Shown piece by piece: positions 1 to 8,166 of a stretch of 43,262 bases of DNA. The stretch is from Nocardia testacea NBRC 100365. Lineage in GTDB: Bacteria; Actinomycetota; Actinomycetes; Mycobacteriales; Mycobacteriaceae. The stretch covers positions 1 through 43,262 of the forward strand of contig NZ_BAGJ01000052.1 in assembly GCF_000308775.1 (NCBI RefSeq). The letters run 5' to 3'. The first letter of the stretch is position 1. Each line of letters begins with the position of its first letter. The notes beneath the pieces were generated by a model, which searched no databases, was not told the origin of the DNA, and worked only from the letters and a program-made list of their open reading frames with translations. The position numbers and the translations under genes are program-made.

Positions 1-1128
1 CGGCGGGTCCCGCAGGAAGCGCAGAACCTGGCCGTGGGACAGCAGTTCGGCATCGCATTCACGGCATCGGGCCGGTTCGGCCGGTGCGAAGCGCTTACCG
101 CATTCGACGCAGAATTTGGCGCCCGGGGGGTTGGTGGTGCCGCAGTCGGTGCAGACCGGGTTCGCCGCGGGACCGAGTTCGGCGGGTTTCGCGGTGGGCG
201 GCAGCGCCGGCGCGCTCGGCTCCTCCCGGGGCTGCTGGTGCTGTTGCCAGGGTGAACTCGGCGGGGGCGGAAAATTCCCCGCGGCCGCGGGCCCCGGCTG
301 CTGCAGGGCATTGATGCCCAGTGCGGCGCCGATGAACCCGCCGTCGTGGCCGTTCCCGGAGGCCAGTCCCTGGCCCGCGCCCAGGGCCATCTCCCCGGCG
401 GCGTACTGCCGGAAATCGCCGGCGAGCCGGATGTAGGTGACATCCTTGGCGAGTCGTTTGAGCCGGTCGGCGTCTTCGGGGGCCAGGGTGATGTCGAAAT
501 TGCCGAGCCGTGGTATCCGTAGCCCGTACTCGTAGAGCGCGGTATTGGTCTGCTGGACGACCGCCTGCTCGATCGCCGGCAGGAGGCCGGACAGGCCCAG
601 GACCGGCCACTCGCCCTGGGAGACGCCCTGTGTCACCGCGACCTTCATCGCCTTGAGCAGCAGATCGGCGCTCCAGGATTCGATTCCGGCCGGATCGTGC
701 AGGTCCGTACTGCCGGCCAGCGAGGTGATCAGTTGGCGGGCATCGCGCACTGACAGCGCGAACTCACCGAAGACCCGCAGGGTGACGATCTGCTCGCTGA
801 CCGGATCGGCGATATCGGCGAGCCGGCCGCCGAACTTGATACCGGCGAACTCCCGGGTGGAGACGAAGTAGAGCTCGGCACGGTAGAGGTTGCCGCCGGT
901 CAGCGTATCCACCAGGGCGCCGAGCACCGGGAGCTCGTCCGCGTCGATCCGATGCCGGCCCGGCCCCAGCGCGGCCAGGACCTGACCGGACTTCACGAAC
1001 AGCGCGGTCTGATCGGCGTTGACGATGGCGCGGGAGTATCGCCGGATGTTCACATCCGGCCACTTGTAGACGAGTTGCTTCTTGCCGGTCTCGGGGACGG
1101 CGATGAACTCGCGTTCGAACCAGGCCAT
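1..1128 (-). CDS. SPFH-domain protein with C-terminal zinc ribbons (YdjI-like), partial
   Basis: The 3' end runs off the left edge of the window; 376 codons are visible. The N-terminus (MAWFEREFIAVPETGKKQLV) and the following roughly 210 residues resemble the SPFH/band-7 'virion core' family typified by Bacillus YdjI. A Gly/Pro/Gln-rich linker follows from about residue 245 to 310. The tail has two CxxC pairs, C326/C329 with C340/C343, forming one zinc ribbon, then C355/C358 starting a second. SPFH proteins of this class are thought to oligomerise on membranes and act in envelope stress; that role is inferred from the family. The ATG at 1126-1128 has GGGAGC just upstream. No membrane segment is obvious. 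The gene is divergent from ansP. Confidence 0.85.
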   Translation of the reverse strand, partial: MAWFEREFIAVPETGKKQLVYKWPDVNIRRYSRAIVNADQTALFVKSGQVLAALGPGRHRIDADELPVLGALVDTLTGGNLYRAELYFVSTREFAGIKFGGRLADIADPVSEQIVTLRVFGEFALSVRDARQLITSLAGSTDLHDPAGIESWSADLLLKAMKVAVTQGVSQGEWPVLGLSGLLPAIEQAVVQQTNTALYEYGLRIPRLGNFDITLAPEDADRLKRLAKDVTYIRLAGDFRQYAAGEMALGAGQGLASGNGHDGGFIGAALGINALQQPGPAAAGNFPPPPSSPWQQHQQPREEPSAPALPPTAKPAELGPAANPVCTDCGTTNPPGAKFCVECGKRFAPAEPARCRECDAELLSHGQVLRFLRDPP

Positions 1129-1265
1129 CTGGGTGCTCCCTACGCATTTGACGTGTCCAGCGTATCGACGTTCAGCGGCTCGATCAATGGCTCTTACAGT
1201 GCGGCCGACCTCGGGTTTTCACCAAAGTGCCTGGTTTCCACCGCGTTACACATGACGGCCCCCTA

Positions 1266-1314
1266 TTGATCGTGCCGCTAACTAGCGGTACATTGCTCGC
1301 AGACATGATCTGCG
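1266..1314 (+). promoter_or_regulatory. ansP promoter with palindrome between -35 and -10
   Basis: TTGATC (1266-1271) and TACATT (1289-1294) are 17 bp apart, a good sigma-A-type promoter. The spacer is a near-perfect inverted repeat, GTGCCGCTA (1272-1280), AC, TAGCGGTAC (1283-1291), with one mismatch, suggesting an operator. At the expected transcript start is a second inverted repeat, CGCAGA (1298-1303) and TCTGCG (1309-1314), which could fold at the 5' end of the RNA. GAAAGG at 1321-1326 is the ribosome binding site. Confidence 0.65.
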
Positions 1315-1330
1315 CCACTCGAAAGGCAAC

Positions 1331-2854
1331 ATGATGACAACAGTTCAAGAGCCTCCGGGTCAGGCGGCGCCGGCGGACGGTCTGCACGCCGAAGATGCGG
1401 GCTATCACAAGTCGCTGCGGCCCCGGCAGCTCCAGATGATCGCCATCGGTGGCGCCATCGGAACGGGCCTGTTCCTCGGCGCCGGCAGCCGGTTGCACGA
1501 GGCCGGCCCCGGTCTGTTCCTGGTGTACGCCGTCTGCGGCGTCTTCGTATTCTTCATTCTGCGGGCCCTGGGCGAGCTGGTCCTGCATCGCCCGTCCTCC
1601 GGGTCGTTCGTGTCCTACGCCCGTGAGTTCTACGGCGAGAAGCTGGCCTTCGCGGTCGGCTGGATGTACTTCTTCCACTGGTGCATGACCGGCATCGTGG
1701 ATATCACCGCGATCGCCACCTACGTCCACTTCTGGGGCGCGTTCGAGGTGATCCCGCAGTGGACCATCGCGCTGATCGCGCTGGCCATCGTGGTCGCGAT
1801 CAACCTGATCTCGGTGAAGTGGTTCGGTGAGCTGGAGTTCTGGGCCGCGCTGATCAAGGTCGTCGCTCTGGTGGCCTTCCTGATCATCGGCACCATCTTC
1901 CTGGCCGGTCGCTTCGACATCGAGGGCCAGCCCACCGGGATCAGCGTCCTCTCCGACAACGGTGGTCTGTTCCCGAGCGGTTTCCTGCCGCTGATCGTCG
2001 TCACCACCGGTGTCGTTTTCGCCTATGCCGCTGTCGAACTCGTGGGTACCGCGGCCGGTGAGGCCGAGAACCCCGAGAAGATCATGCCGCGTGCCATCAA
2101 CTCGGTGATCGCCCGGATCGCGCTGTTCTACGTCGGTTCGCTGGTGCTGCTCGGCCTGCTGCTGCCCTACACCGTCTTCAAGTCCGGTGAGAGCCCGTTC
2201 GTCACCTTCTTCTCCAAGATCGGTGTCGACGGTGCCGGTTCGGTCATGAACCTGGTGGTGCTGACCGCGGCCTTCTCCAGCCTGAACGCCGGCCTGTACT
2301 CGACCGGCCGCATCCTGCGCTCGATGTCGATGAACGGCAGTGCCCCGTCCGTCGCGAGCCGTATGTCCAAGAACGGCGTTCCCTACGTGGGCATCCTGGC
2401 CACCGGTGTGATCGCGCTGGCGGGTGTCGGGCTGAACGCGGTGGTTCCGGATCAGGCCTTCGAGATCGTGCTGAACGTCTCCGCGCTGGGCACCATCTTC
2501 TCGTGGACCGCGATCGTGCTCTGCCAGCTCCAGCTGTGGAAATGGGCTCGCGACGGCAAGGTGACCCGGCCGAAGTTCCGCCTGCCCGGCACGCCGTACA
2601 CCAGCTACGCCACCCTGGTGTTCCTGGTCGGTGTGGTGCTGCTGATGCTGTTCAGCGACGAGATCGAACAGCGCGCCGCGGTGATCGCCATGCTGGTGGT
2701 CGGCGTTCCGGCCCTGGTCGGCGGCTGGTTCCTGGCCCGCAAGCGGGTGGCCGAGCTCAACACCGCACGTGCCGCGGTGGCCGCCGGTCCGGCACCGGCC
2801 GAAGAACCCGGCAGCACCGTGCGTATTCTCGACGAACCCGAGGATCAGCGGTAA
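1331..2854 (+). CDS. ansP: L-asparagine permease (amino acid-polyamine-organocation family)
   Basis: Integral membrane amino acid transporter of 507 residues, the usual length for the AAT branch of the APC superfamily. The first membrane segment carries the family signature [12 protein letters not shown] around residue 40, followed by about eleven further hydrophobic segments. As I remember the sequences, it is close throughout to mycobacterial AnsP1/AnsP2 (for example [16 protein letters not shown], then [13 protein letters not shown]), so asparagine uptake by proton symport is likely. GABA or D-Ser/D-Ala transport is the alternative within the same branch. The ATG at 1331 has GAAAGG at a good distance; a second ATG follows at 1334. 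A strong hairpin follows the stop, separating it from pknG. Confidence 0.88.
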   Translation: MMTTVQEPPGQAAPADGLHAEDAGYHKSLRPRQLQMIAIGGAIGTGLFLGAGSRLHEAGPGLFLVYAVCGVFVFFILRALGELVLHRPSSGSFVSYAREFYGEKLAFAVGWMYFFHWCMTGIVDITAIATYVHFWGAFEVIPQWTIALIALAIVVAINLISVKWFGELEFWAALIKVVALVAFLIIGTIFLAGRFDIEGQPTGISVLSDNGGLFPSGFLPLIVVTTGVVFAYAAVELVGTAAGEAENPEKIMPRAINSVIARIALFYVGSLVLLGLLLPYTVFKSGESPFVTFFSKIGVDGAGSVMNLVVLTAAFSSLNAGLYSTGRILRSMSMNGSAPSVASRMSKNGVPYVGILATGVIALAGVGLNAVVPDQAFEIVLNVSALGTIFSWTAIVLCQLQLWKWARDGKVTRPKFRLPGTPYTSYATLVFLVGVVLLMLFSDEIEQRAAVIAMLVVGVPALVGGWFLARKRVAELNTARAAVAAGPAPAEEPGSTVRILDEPEDQR

Positions 2855-2871
2855 CGCCGAAACTGTGTGGC

Positions 2872-2904
2872 GGAATACCCCGGATAGCAGGTCCGGGGTA
2901 TTCC
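2872..2904 (+). terminator. Terminator hairpin after ansP
   Basis: A perfect 13-bp stem (2872-2884 with 2892-2904) has a 7-nt loop and lies 18 nt after the ansP stop. There is no run of T, as is common for actinobacterial terminators. The symmetric stem could work on either strand, but only the + strand has a gene ending here. Confidence 0.7.
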
Positions 2905-2999
2905 TCATTCCCAGGAAAGGGAACGATCGGCCTCGCGCGCCCGCGGACCGGGATCACAATAGACTCTCTCTGTTCTTCCGCGGGTTTGAGAGGTCGTGC

Positions 3000-5639
3000 A
3001 TGCCAGAGCAGCCCAGCTCGTCGCAGCCCAGCTCCGAGCGTCCGCTCCCGCCGCCCTGGTCCAAGCGCCGGATCCGCGGCGCGGATATGCCCCGGCGCGG
3101 CGCGCACACCTGGTCGACGCTACGCACCAACAGCAGCGAAAGTGTGCGCCGTGCCGCCGATTCCGATCTGACGCGGGCCGCCGAGGAGCTACTCGCCGAA
3201 TCGGGCAGTCCGGAGCCGCGCAGCGCCACCGACGCCGCCTCGGTCCCCAGCGGATCCGGGGTGTTCGTACCGGTGACAGTGGGCGCGGTACCCCCGGTCG
3301 CCCCGCCCGACCGATCGGACACCCCGCCCGAGACGCCGGGGCTGTCCGATTTCGACCGGGCCATCGCCGCGCTGACCGGCGACGATATCGCCCGGCTCAA
3401 CAGTCTCGCCGGTCCGGACGACGATCTCGACGACCTGCTGCTGGCCGACGACGACGAGGATCTCGACGAACCCGATCCGTTCGCCGGGTTCGAGGACGAA
3501 ATGCCCTCCGGGCGCAGCGCCCGTTCCCGTCCGAGCGTTCGCCGCCTCGGCGCCGGACTGGTCGCGCTGCCGCGGGTGGACCCGGTCGACCCCGCCACCG
3601 CGGTGCTCGCGGATCCGGTGGTGCCCGAGCACAAGCGGTTCTGCTGGAAATGTCAGGCGCCTACCGGGCGGTCCGGTCCGGACGGGCCCGGCGCGGTGGC
3701 GGGGGAGTGCGCGCGCTGCGGGTCGGCCTACAACTTCCTGCCCGCACTCTCCGCCGGTGAGGTCGTGGCCGAACAGTACGTGGTCAAAGGCTGTCTGGCG
3801 CACGGTGGGCTGGGCTGGATCTACCTGGCCGTCGATACGAATGTCAGCGACCGGTGGGTCGTCCTGAAGGGTTTGCAGAACCCGCAGGACTTCGAGGCGC
3901 ACGTGGTGGCGCTGGCAGAGCGCCAGTTCCTGTCCGAGATAACCCATCCCGGCGTGGTCAAGATCTACAACTTCGTCAAGCACCGCTCGCACCGCGAGAT
4001 GGCCGACGGCTACATCGTCATGGAGTACGTCGGCGGACGCTCCTTGAAGAAAATGCTGGATATGGCCGGACCGGATCGTATTCCGGTGGCCGAGACCATC
4101 GCGTACATGATGGAGGTCCTGCCCGCGCTCGACTATCTGCACTCGTTCGGGCTGGCCTACAACGATCTCAAACCGGACAACATCATGGTCACCGATGACG
4201 AGGTCAAACTCATCGACCTCGGCGCGGTCGCCGCGATGGAATCCTACGGCAGTATCTACGGCACCCCCGGCTATCAGGCGCCGGAAATCATCGAGACCGG
4301 TCCCACGGTGGCCACCGATGTGTACGCGGCCGGTCGCACGCTGGCCGCGCTCATCCTGGACCTGCGCAAGGACTCCCACGGCAACTACCGCACCGAGATG
4401 CCGACGCCGGACGAGTACCCGCTGCTGCGGCGTTACCCGTGCCTCTACCGGCTGCTGGTGCGCTCGACGCACGCCGATCCGAGCCGGCGCTTCCCCTCCA
4501 CCTACGCCATGTACTGCCAGTTGGCCGGGGTACTGCGGATGGTGCTGGCCGCCGATTCCGGTCGCGAACACCCGCAGGCTTCGGTGGAGTTCGGTTCGCT
4601 GCGGGGAGATTTCGGCATCGACACCTTGATCGGCCAGACCGACGGAATGGTCGACGGCGGCGAGCACAGCCTCGGTCTCGACGCCGCGGCGGTGGTGGCC
4701 ACCCTGCCTATCCCGCTGATCGATGCCGACGATCCCAGTGTCCATTTGCTGAGCCCGCTGCTGCACGGAGACGCCCGCCAGACGCTGGACTCGCTGCGCC
4801 AGACCTCCGAGCGGATCGCCGCCGGCACCATCGACGCGCCGGAGACCTTCGAGGTCGAGGGAGCGCTCGCCGCGGTCCGCGCTCATCTCGATCTGGGCGA
4901 ACTCGCTCCGGCGCTCGCCCTGCTCGAAGAGTTGCGGCCCCGCGCGGTGACCGACTGGCGGGTCGAATGGTTCAGCGGTGTCATCGACCTGCTGGACGGG
5001 CACTACGAGCAGGCCTACCTGCATTTCGACCAGGTGCACACCATGCTGCCCGGGGAGCTGGCGCCGCCGCTGGCCCTGGCCGCGACGGCCGAACTGGCCC
5101 TGCAGACGCTCAGCGATCCCGGCGATTCCGACCGTTGGCATACCGCCGCGTCGGAGTTCTATCGACTGGTATGGCAGACCAATCACGCGGTGGTCAGCGC
5201 CGCGTTCGGGTTGGCTCGCCGATTGGCCGCCGACGGTGAACTGTTGCAGGCCGTGCAGGTCCTCGACGAGGTGCCTGTTACGTCCCGGCATCACGGCACC
5301 GCCCGGATGACGGGCAGCCTGCTGCTGGTATCGCGGCCGCATCGGGAGATCACCGAGATCGATCTGCGGGAGGCGGCGTCGCGGCTGGAACTCGTAGACG
5401 AGCCGCGGGCACTGCAGATGCAGGTGGTGGTGGTCGGCGCGGCACTGGAGTGGTTGAAATCCCGGATGCGGCCCGCGTCCGCCGACGCCCGGTTGCTCGG
5501 CTATCCGCTCACTGTGGCGGGGCTGCGCAGCGGGCTGGAGTCACGGCTGCGCGCCCTGGCCCGAACCGCGCCCGGGCGCCTGCACCGATACCGGCTCGTC
5601 GATCTGGCCAACAGCATACGACCGCATACCCGCTGGTGA
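3000..5639 (+). CDS. pknG: Serine/threonine protein kinase PknG
   Basis: Soluble eukaryotic-type Ser/Thr kinase of 879 residues, longer than the 750-residue M. tuberculosis PknG because of an extended disordered, acidic N-terminus (residues 1-210). A rubredoxin-like metal site follows, with C215/C218 and C237/C240. The kinase domain, about 255-530, has catalytic Lys290 (VVLKGL), Asp389 in YNDLKPDN, and DLG at 406-408 instead of DFG, as is typical of PknG. The remainder is helical, TPR-like. In the family, PknG senses aspartate/glutamate availability through GlnX/GlnH and acts through GarA on 2-oxoglutarate metabolism. Here the upstream neighbour is ansP, not glnH/glnX. I chose the ATG at 3000 because GAGAGG lies 6 nt upstream; the frame stays open earlier. 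TAGACT at 2960-2965 is a possible -10. Confidence 0.95.
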   Translation: MPEQPSSSQPSSERPLPPPWSKRRIRGADMPRRGAHTWSTLRTNSSESVRRAADSDLTRAAEELLAESGSPEPRSATDAASVPSGSGVFVPVTVGAVPPVAPPDRSDTPPETPGLSDFDRAIAALTGDDIARLNSLAGPDDDLDDLLLADDDEDLDEPDPFAGFEDEMPSGRSARSRPSVRRLGAGLVALPRVDPVDPATAVLADPVVPEHKRFCWKCQAPTGRSGPDGPGAVAGECARCGSAYNFLPALSAGEVVAEQYVVKGCLAHGGLGWIYLAVDTNVSDRWVVLKGLQNPQDFEAHVVALAERQFLSEITHPGVVKIYNFVKHRSHREMADGYIVMEYVGGRSLKKMLDMAGPDRIPVAETIAYMMEVLPALDYLHSFGLAYNDLKPDNIMVTDDEVKLIDLGAVAAMESYGSIYGTPGYQAPEIIETGPTVATDVYAAGRTLAALILDLRKDSHGNYRTEMPTPDEYPLLRRYPCLYRLLVRSTHADPSRRFPSTYAMYCQLAGVLRMVLAADSGREHPQASVEFGSLRGDFGIDTLIGQTDGMVDGGEHSLGLDAAAVVATLPIPLIDADDPSVHLLSPLLHGDARQTLDSLRQTSERIAAGTIDAPETFEVEGALAAVRAHLDLGELAPALALLEELRPRAVTDWRVEWFSGVIDLLDGHYEQAYLHFDQVHTMLPGELAPPLALAATAELALQTLSDPGDSDRWHTAASEFYRLVWQTNHAVVSAAFGLARRLAADGELLQAVQVLDEVPVTSRHHGTARMTGSLLLVSRPHREITEIDLREAASRLELVDEPRALQMQVVVVGAALEWLKSRMRPASADARLLGYPLTVAGLRSGLESRLRALARTAPGRLHRYRLVDLANSIRPHTRW

Positions 5640-5641
5640 GA

Positions 5642-6025
5642 TCAGGACTGTCCGGCGATCCGGCGCCGCCGGACCACCGCGGGCAGCAGCGGCGCCGAGA
5701 CCAGAACGATCACCAGCAGTAGCAGCCACAGCCAGCCGCCGTATACCAGCGCGAGGATCAGGGCGAAGACGGCCGAGCCGCCGGCCAGCACCGCGAAACC
5801 CCGTGCGGGATCGGCGGTCTCGCTCGTGCCGGGTGTCGCCTGTGGTGCGGGCAGATCGGTGAACAGGGCCGCGAGTTCCGGGGTGGTGCGCGCCGCGGTC
5901 ACGGCGGCGGTGCGCTCTTCGTATTCGGTGAGTGTGAGCAGGCCCGAACCGAGGTGCTCGGCGAGCTCCCGCAGCGCGCGATCGCGTTGCTCGACGGTGA
6001 TGCGCGCGCCCGGTAGCTCACTCAT
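5642..6025 (-). CDS. DUF1707 (SHOCT-like) small membrane protein
   Basis: 127 residues. The N-terminal 55 residues (ITVEQRDRALRELAEHLGSGLLTLTEYEERTAAV) form a DUF1707 domain, a short helical module widespread in actinobacteria and of unknown function. A linker and two closely spaced hydrophobic segments follow (about residues 78-95 and 97-115), ending in a basic RRRR tail, so the protein probably sits in the cytoplasmic membrane with its N-domain inside. The start is the ATG at 6023-6025. It is convergent with pknG, whose stop lies 3 nt away, and divergent from the whiB3-like gene. Confidence 0.85.
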   Translation of the reverse strand: MSELPGARITVEQRDRALRELAEHLGSGLLTLTEYEERTAAVTAARTTPELAALFTDLPAPQATPGTSETADPARGFAVLAGGSAVFALILALVYGGWLWLLLLVIVLVSAPLLPAVVRRRRIAGQS

Positions 6026-6172
6026 ACTCGCAGCATAGGACGGTTTCCGTGGTCCGGCCCCACCCGGCGGTCGCCACTGCCGGGAAGCCCGCGGGTGGTC
6101 ACTCGGCGCCGGTTCCCAGACCTGGGGAGTAATTACGCTGGCCTCACAGCATTGCGGGCAGAGGAGTTGTGT

Positions 6173-6469
6173 ATGTCCACCGTGATCCAGTCTCGGCGCC
6201 CGGCTGCCGAGGCATGGGACTGGCAATTGAACGGGTCCTGCCGCGGCCTGGAATCCACCGTGTTCTTCCATCCCGAGGGGGAGCGGGGCCGGGCGCGCGC
6301 CGCACGGGTGCGGCGGGCCAAACAGATCTGCGATACCTGTCCGGTACTCGACCGGTGCCGCAGTTACGCGCTGGCGGTCGGCGAGCCGTACGGTGTCTGG
6401 GGCGGTATGTCCGAGGACGAGCGTCGTACACATACCCAGCGAGCCGTTACTTCACGCTCGACGAACTAG
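6173..6469 (+). CDS. whiB3: WhiB3-like iron-sulfur transcription factor
   Basis: 98 residues. Four cysteines, C23, C53, C56 and C62 (C-x29-C-x2-C-x5-C), would bind a [4Fe-4S] cluster, and GVWGG at 74-78 is the WhiB turn that contacts the sigma-A factor. WDWQLNGSCRG, FFHPEGERGRARA and EPYGVWGG match WhiB3 rather than WhiB1, 2, 4 or 7 as I know them. In mycobacteria WhiB3 responds to redox and NO and adjusts lipid synthesis. The ATG at 6173 is preceded by GAGGAG at 6161-6166. The C-terminal tail after the turn is short and Ser/Arg/Thr-rich. Confidence 0.88.
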   Translation: MSTVIQSRRPAAEAWDWQLNGSCRGLESTVFFHPEGERGRARAARVRRAKQICDTCPVLDRCRSYALAVGEPYGVWGGMSEDERRTHTQRAVTSRSTN

Positions 6470-6556
6470 CGAATCGCGCGCCAAAGCTGGTTGAATCGGA
6501 CGTTTCGGTCGTGTCCGGCGCAGGTCGTCGCCGCGCCTTTGTGGTTTCCTTGTTAT

Positions 6557-7312
6557 ATGGCTGCTGGTGTGGAGTACACGATCGATGAACTGGCGCGGGC
6601 TGCCGGCACGACCGTGCGCAGCCTGCGGGTTTACCACGAACGGGGGGTTCTCCCTCCACCGCAGGTCAAGGGGCGAACGGGTTATTACAGTCCTGATCAC
6701 CTCAATCGGGTGCGCACGATCAGCAGGCTGCTCGACCGTGGCATCAAGCTGAACGGCATCAAAGAGCTGCTCAAGGCCTGGGACCGCGGGGATGATCTCG
6801 GGGATATCCTGGGCGTCGGGCCGCTGCTCGGCGGTATGGAATCCGGTGAGCCGCTCGCGGGCGAGTCGGCCGTTCCCGCCGATGCCATCGCAGCCACAGA
6901 ACTGCAGGAACGCTACGGTTCCGTCCCGAACGGGCTGGCTCGGATCGTCGCGGTCGGGCTCTACGAGCCGGTGGACGCCGCCACCTATCGGCCCGCAGAC
7001 CGGCAGCTCATCCGGATCGCGGAGCAGTTGGCGGCCGCCGGTGTGCCGGATGCGGAAGTCCTCGGCGAACTCGAACGGATCCGCGCCGATTGCGACCGGA
7101 TGGCCCGCCGGTTCGTCGACCTGTTCCACCGCACGGCCTGGCAGAAGTACCAGGACTCCGGTCAAGAAGCCGCCGACCTGGCGGAATTGACCGGGCAATT
7201 GCAGCTCGCCCGCACCCTGCCCGGTAAGGCGGCGGCCGAACTGGTGAACAAATTCGTCGCCCACTACATCGATAGCGACAGCGAACTCGCCGATCTGCCC
7301 GGCGAGAGCTGA
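6557..7312 (+). CDS. MerR-family transcriptional regulator
   Basis: 251 residues. An N-terminal winged HTH of the MerR type (YTIDELARAAGTTVRSLRVY, then HERGVLPPPQVKGRTGYYSPDHL) is followed by about 150 helical residues. There is no cysteine cluster for metal binding, so a metal sensor of the MerR or CueR kind is unlikely; the effector is unknown. The ATG at 6557 has no Shine-Dalgarno upstream (sequence CCTTGTTAT), so it may be leaderless or weakly translated. A hairpin follows the stop. It is 87 bp downstream of the whiB3-like gene and could share its transcript. Confidence 0.85.
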   Translation: MAAGVEYTIDELARAAGTTVRSLRVYHERGVLPPPQVKGRTGYYSPDHLNRVRTISRLLDRGIKLNGIKELLKAWDRGDDLGDILGVGPLLGGMESGEPLAGESAVPADAIAATELQERYGSVPNGLARIVAVGLYEPVDAATYRPADRQLIRIAEQLAAAGVPDAEVLGELERIRADCDRMARRFVDLFHRTAWQKYQDSGQEAADLAELTGQLQLARTLPGKAAAELVNKFVAHYIDSDSELADLPGES

Positions 7313-7340
7313 CCCGGCTTCCCCGGTCTGGGAACCGGGT
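7312..7340 (+). terminator. Terminator hairpin after the MerR gene
   Basis: ACCCGG-C-TTCCC (7312-7323) pairs with GGGAACCGGGT (7330-7340), an 11-bp stem with one bulged C that overlaps the last base of the stop codon. There is no U tail. Confidence 0.55.
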
Positions 7341-7513
7341 CGGATGAGCGTTGCGCTGAACGACGGTACATTCGACGGTGGCTCTTCCGTCGGCCGGGTC
7401 GATCCCCGGCGAACGACTACTTAGGTAACTTTCCGGTCTTCTACGGATGCGCGCGGCCCGAAGCGGGTGCAGAATCTGCTTCTTGGCACCTGACGCGGTA
7501 GATGAGGCATGGA

Positions 7514-8086
7514 ATGGGAAGCGTGACACTGTGGATGCAGATATCACTCGACGGGTTCGCGGAGGGACCTGACGAGGCGGTCCACTGGCCGGTCGTGGAC
7601 GAGGAACTCTGTACCGAATATCTGGATGAACTCCGCAGCGCCGATCTGCTGCTCTACGGGCGCAGAACCTACGAGATCCTGGCGGCCTTCTGGCCCACCG
7701 CCGACCTGGCCCCGGTCTCACCGTTCTATGTCGACTTCGCGCGATTCTGGCGCGCCGCGCCGAAACTCGTCGTCTCTCGCACCCTGCGTAACCCCTCGTG
7801 GAACACCCGGGTCACCGGCCCGGATCCCATCGAGGAAGTGCGCCGACGCCGGGCCGCGGGCCAGGACATGGTGCTCTTCGGCGGGGCGGAAACCGCACGG
7901 TCCTTCATGGCGCACGATCTGATCGACGAGTTCCGGCTCTTCGTGCACCCCCTGCTCCTGGGCGGCGGTGTTCCACTGTTCCGATCGCCGGTGGACACCA
8001 GCGGGCTGCAATTGGTGGATGTGCTGACCTTCGACAGCGCGGTGGTCCAGATGCATTACCGCCAGCAGGCCTGCGTGATGTGCTGA
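7514..8086 (+). CDS. RibD C-terminal / dihydrofolate reductase-like protein
   Basis: About 190 residues with the fold of the RibD C-terminal domain: an opening strand then SLDGFAEG (near residue 10), the LLYGRRTYEILAAFWP helix, FGGAETARSFMAHDLIDEF, and LLLGGGVPLF near the C-terminus. Members are NADPH-binding reductases of unknown substrate, common next to regulators in actinobacteria; they are not the folate or riboflavin pathway enzymes themselves. I prefer the ATG at 7514, because GAGG at 7504-7507 is well spaced for it; an in-frame ATG at 7502 would overlap that site. A small hairpin (CGCCC-ACGA-GGGCG, 8088-8101) follows the stop. Confidence 0.85.
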   Translation: MGSVTLWMQISLDGFAEGPDEAVHWPVVDEELCTEYLDELRSADLLLYGRRTYEILAAFWPTADLAPVSPFYVDFARFWRAAPKLVVSRTLRNPSWNTRVTGPDPIEEVRRRRAAGQDMVLFGGAETARSFMAHDLIDEFRLFVHPLLLGGGVPLFRSPVDTSGLQLVDVLTFDSAVVQMHYRQQACVMC

Positions 8087-8128
8087 GCGCCCACGAGGGC
8101 GGGTGTTGTGTGAAATGCACAGGTTCGA

Positions 8129-8158
8129 CGGACGGTCCGACGTGACGTGCACTAATTT
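8129..8158 (+). promoter_or_regulatory. Promoter of the LuxR-type regulator, probably leaderless
   Basis: TAATTT (8153-8158) fits a -10 hexamer and lies 8 nt before the ATG at 8167. There is no Shine-Dalgarno. The perfect 11-bp palindrome CGGACGGTCCG (8129-8139) sits at the -35 position and could be an operator or part of the promoter. Confidence 0.45.
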
Positions 8159-8166
8159 ACTTTTCC

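Noticed and set aside
7421..7436. IdeR/DtxR iron box upstream of the RibD-like gene (TTAGGTAAC)
   Set aside because: Only about half of the 19-bp consensus matches and there is no symmetric second half.
8109..8123. CRP site (GTGTGAAATGCAC) upstream of the LuxR-type gene
   Set aside because: The spacing of the GTG and CAC halves does not fit the GTGA-N6-TCAC consensus.
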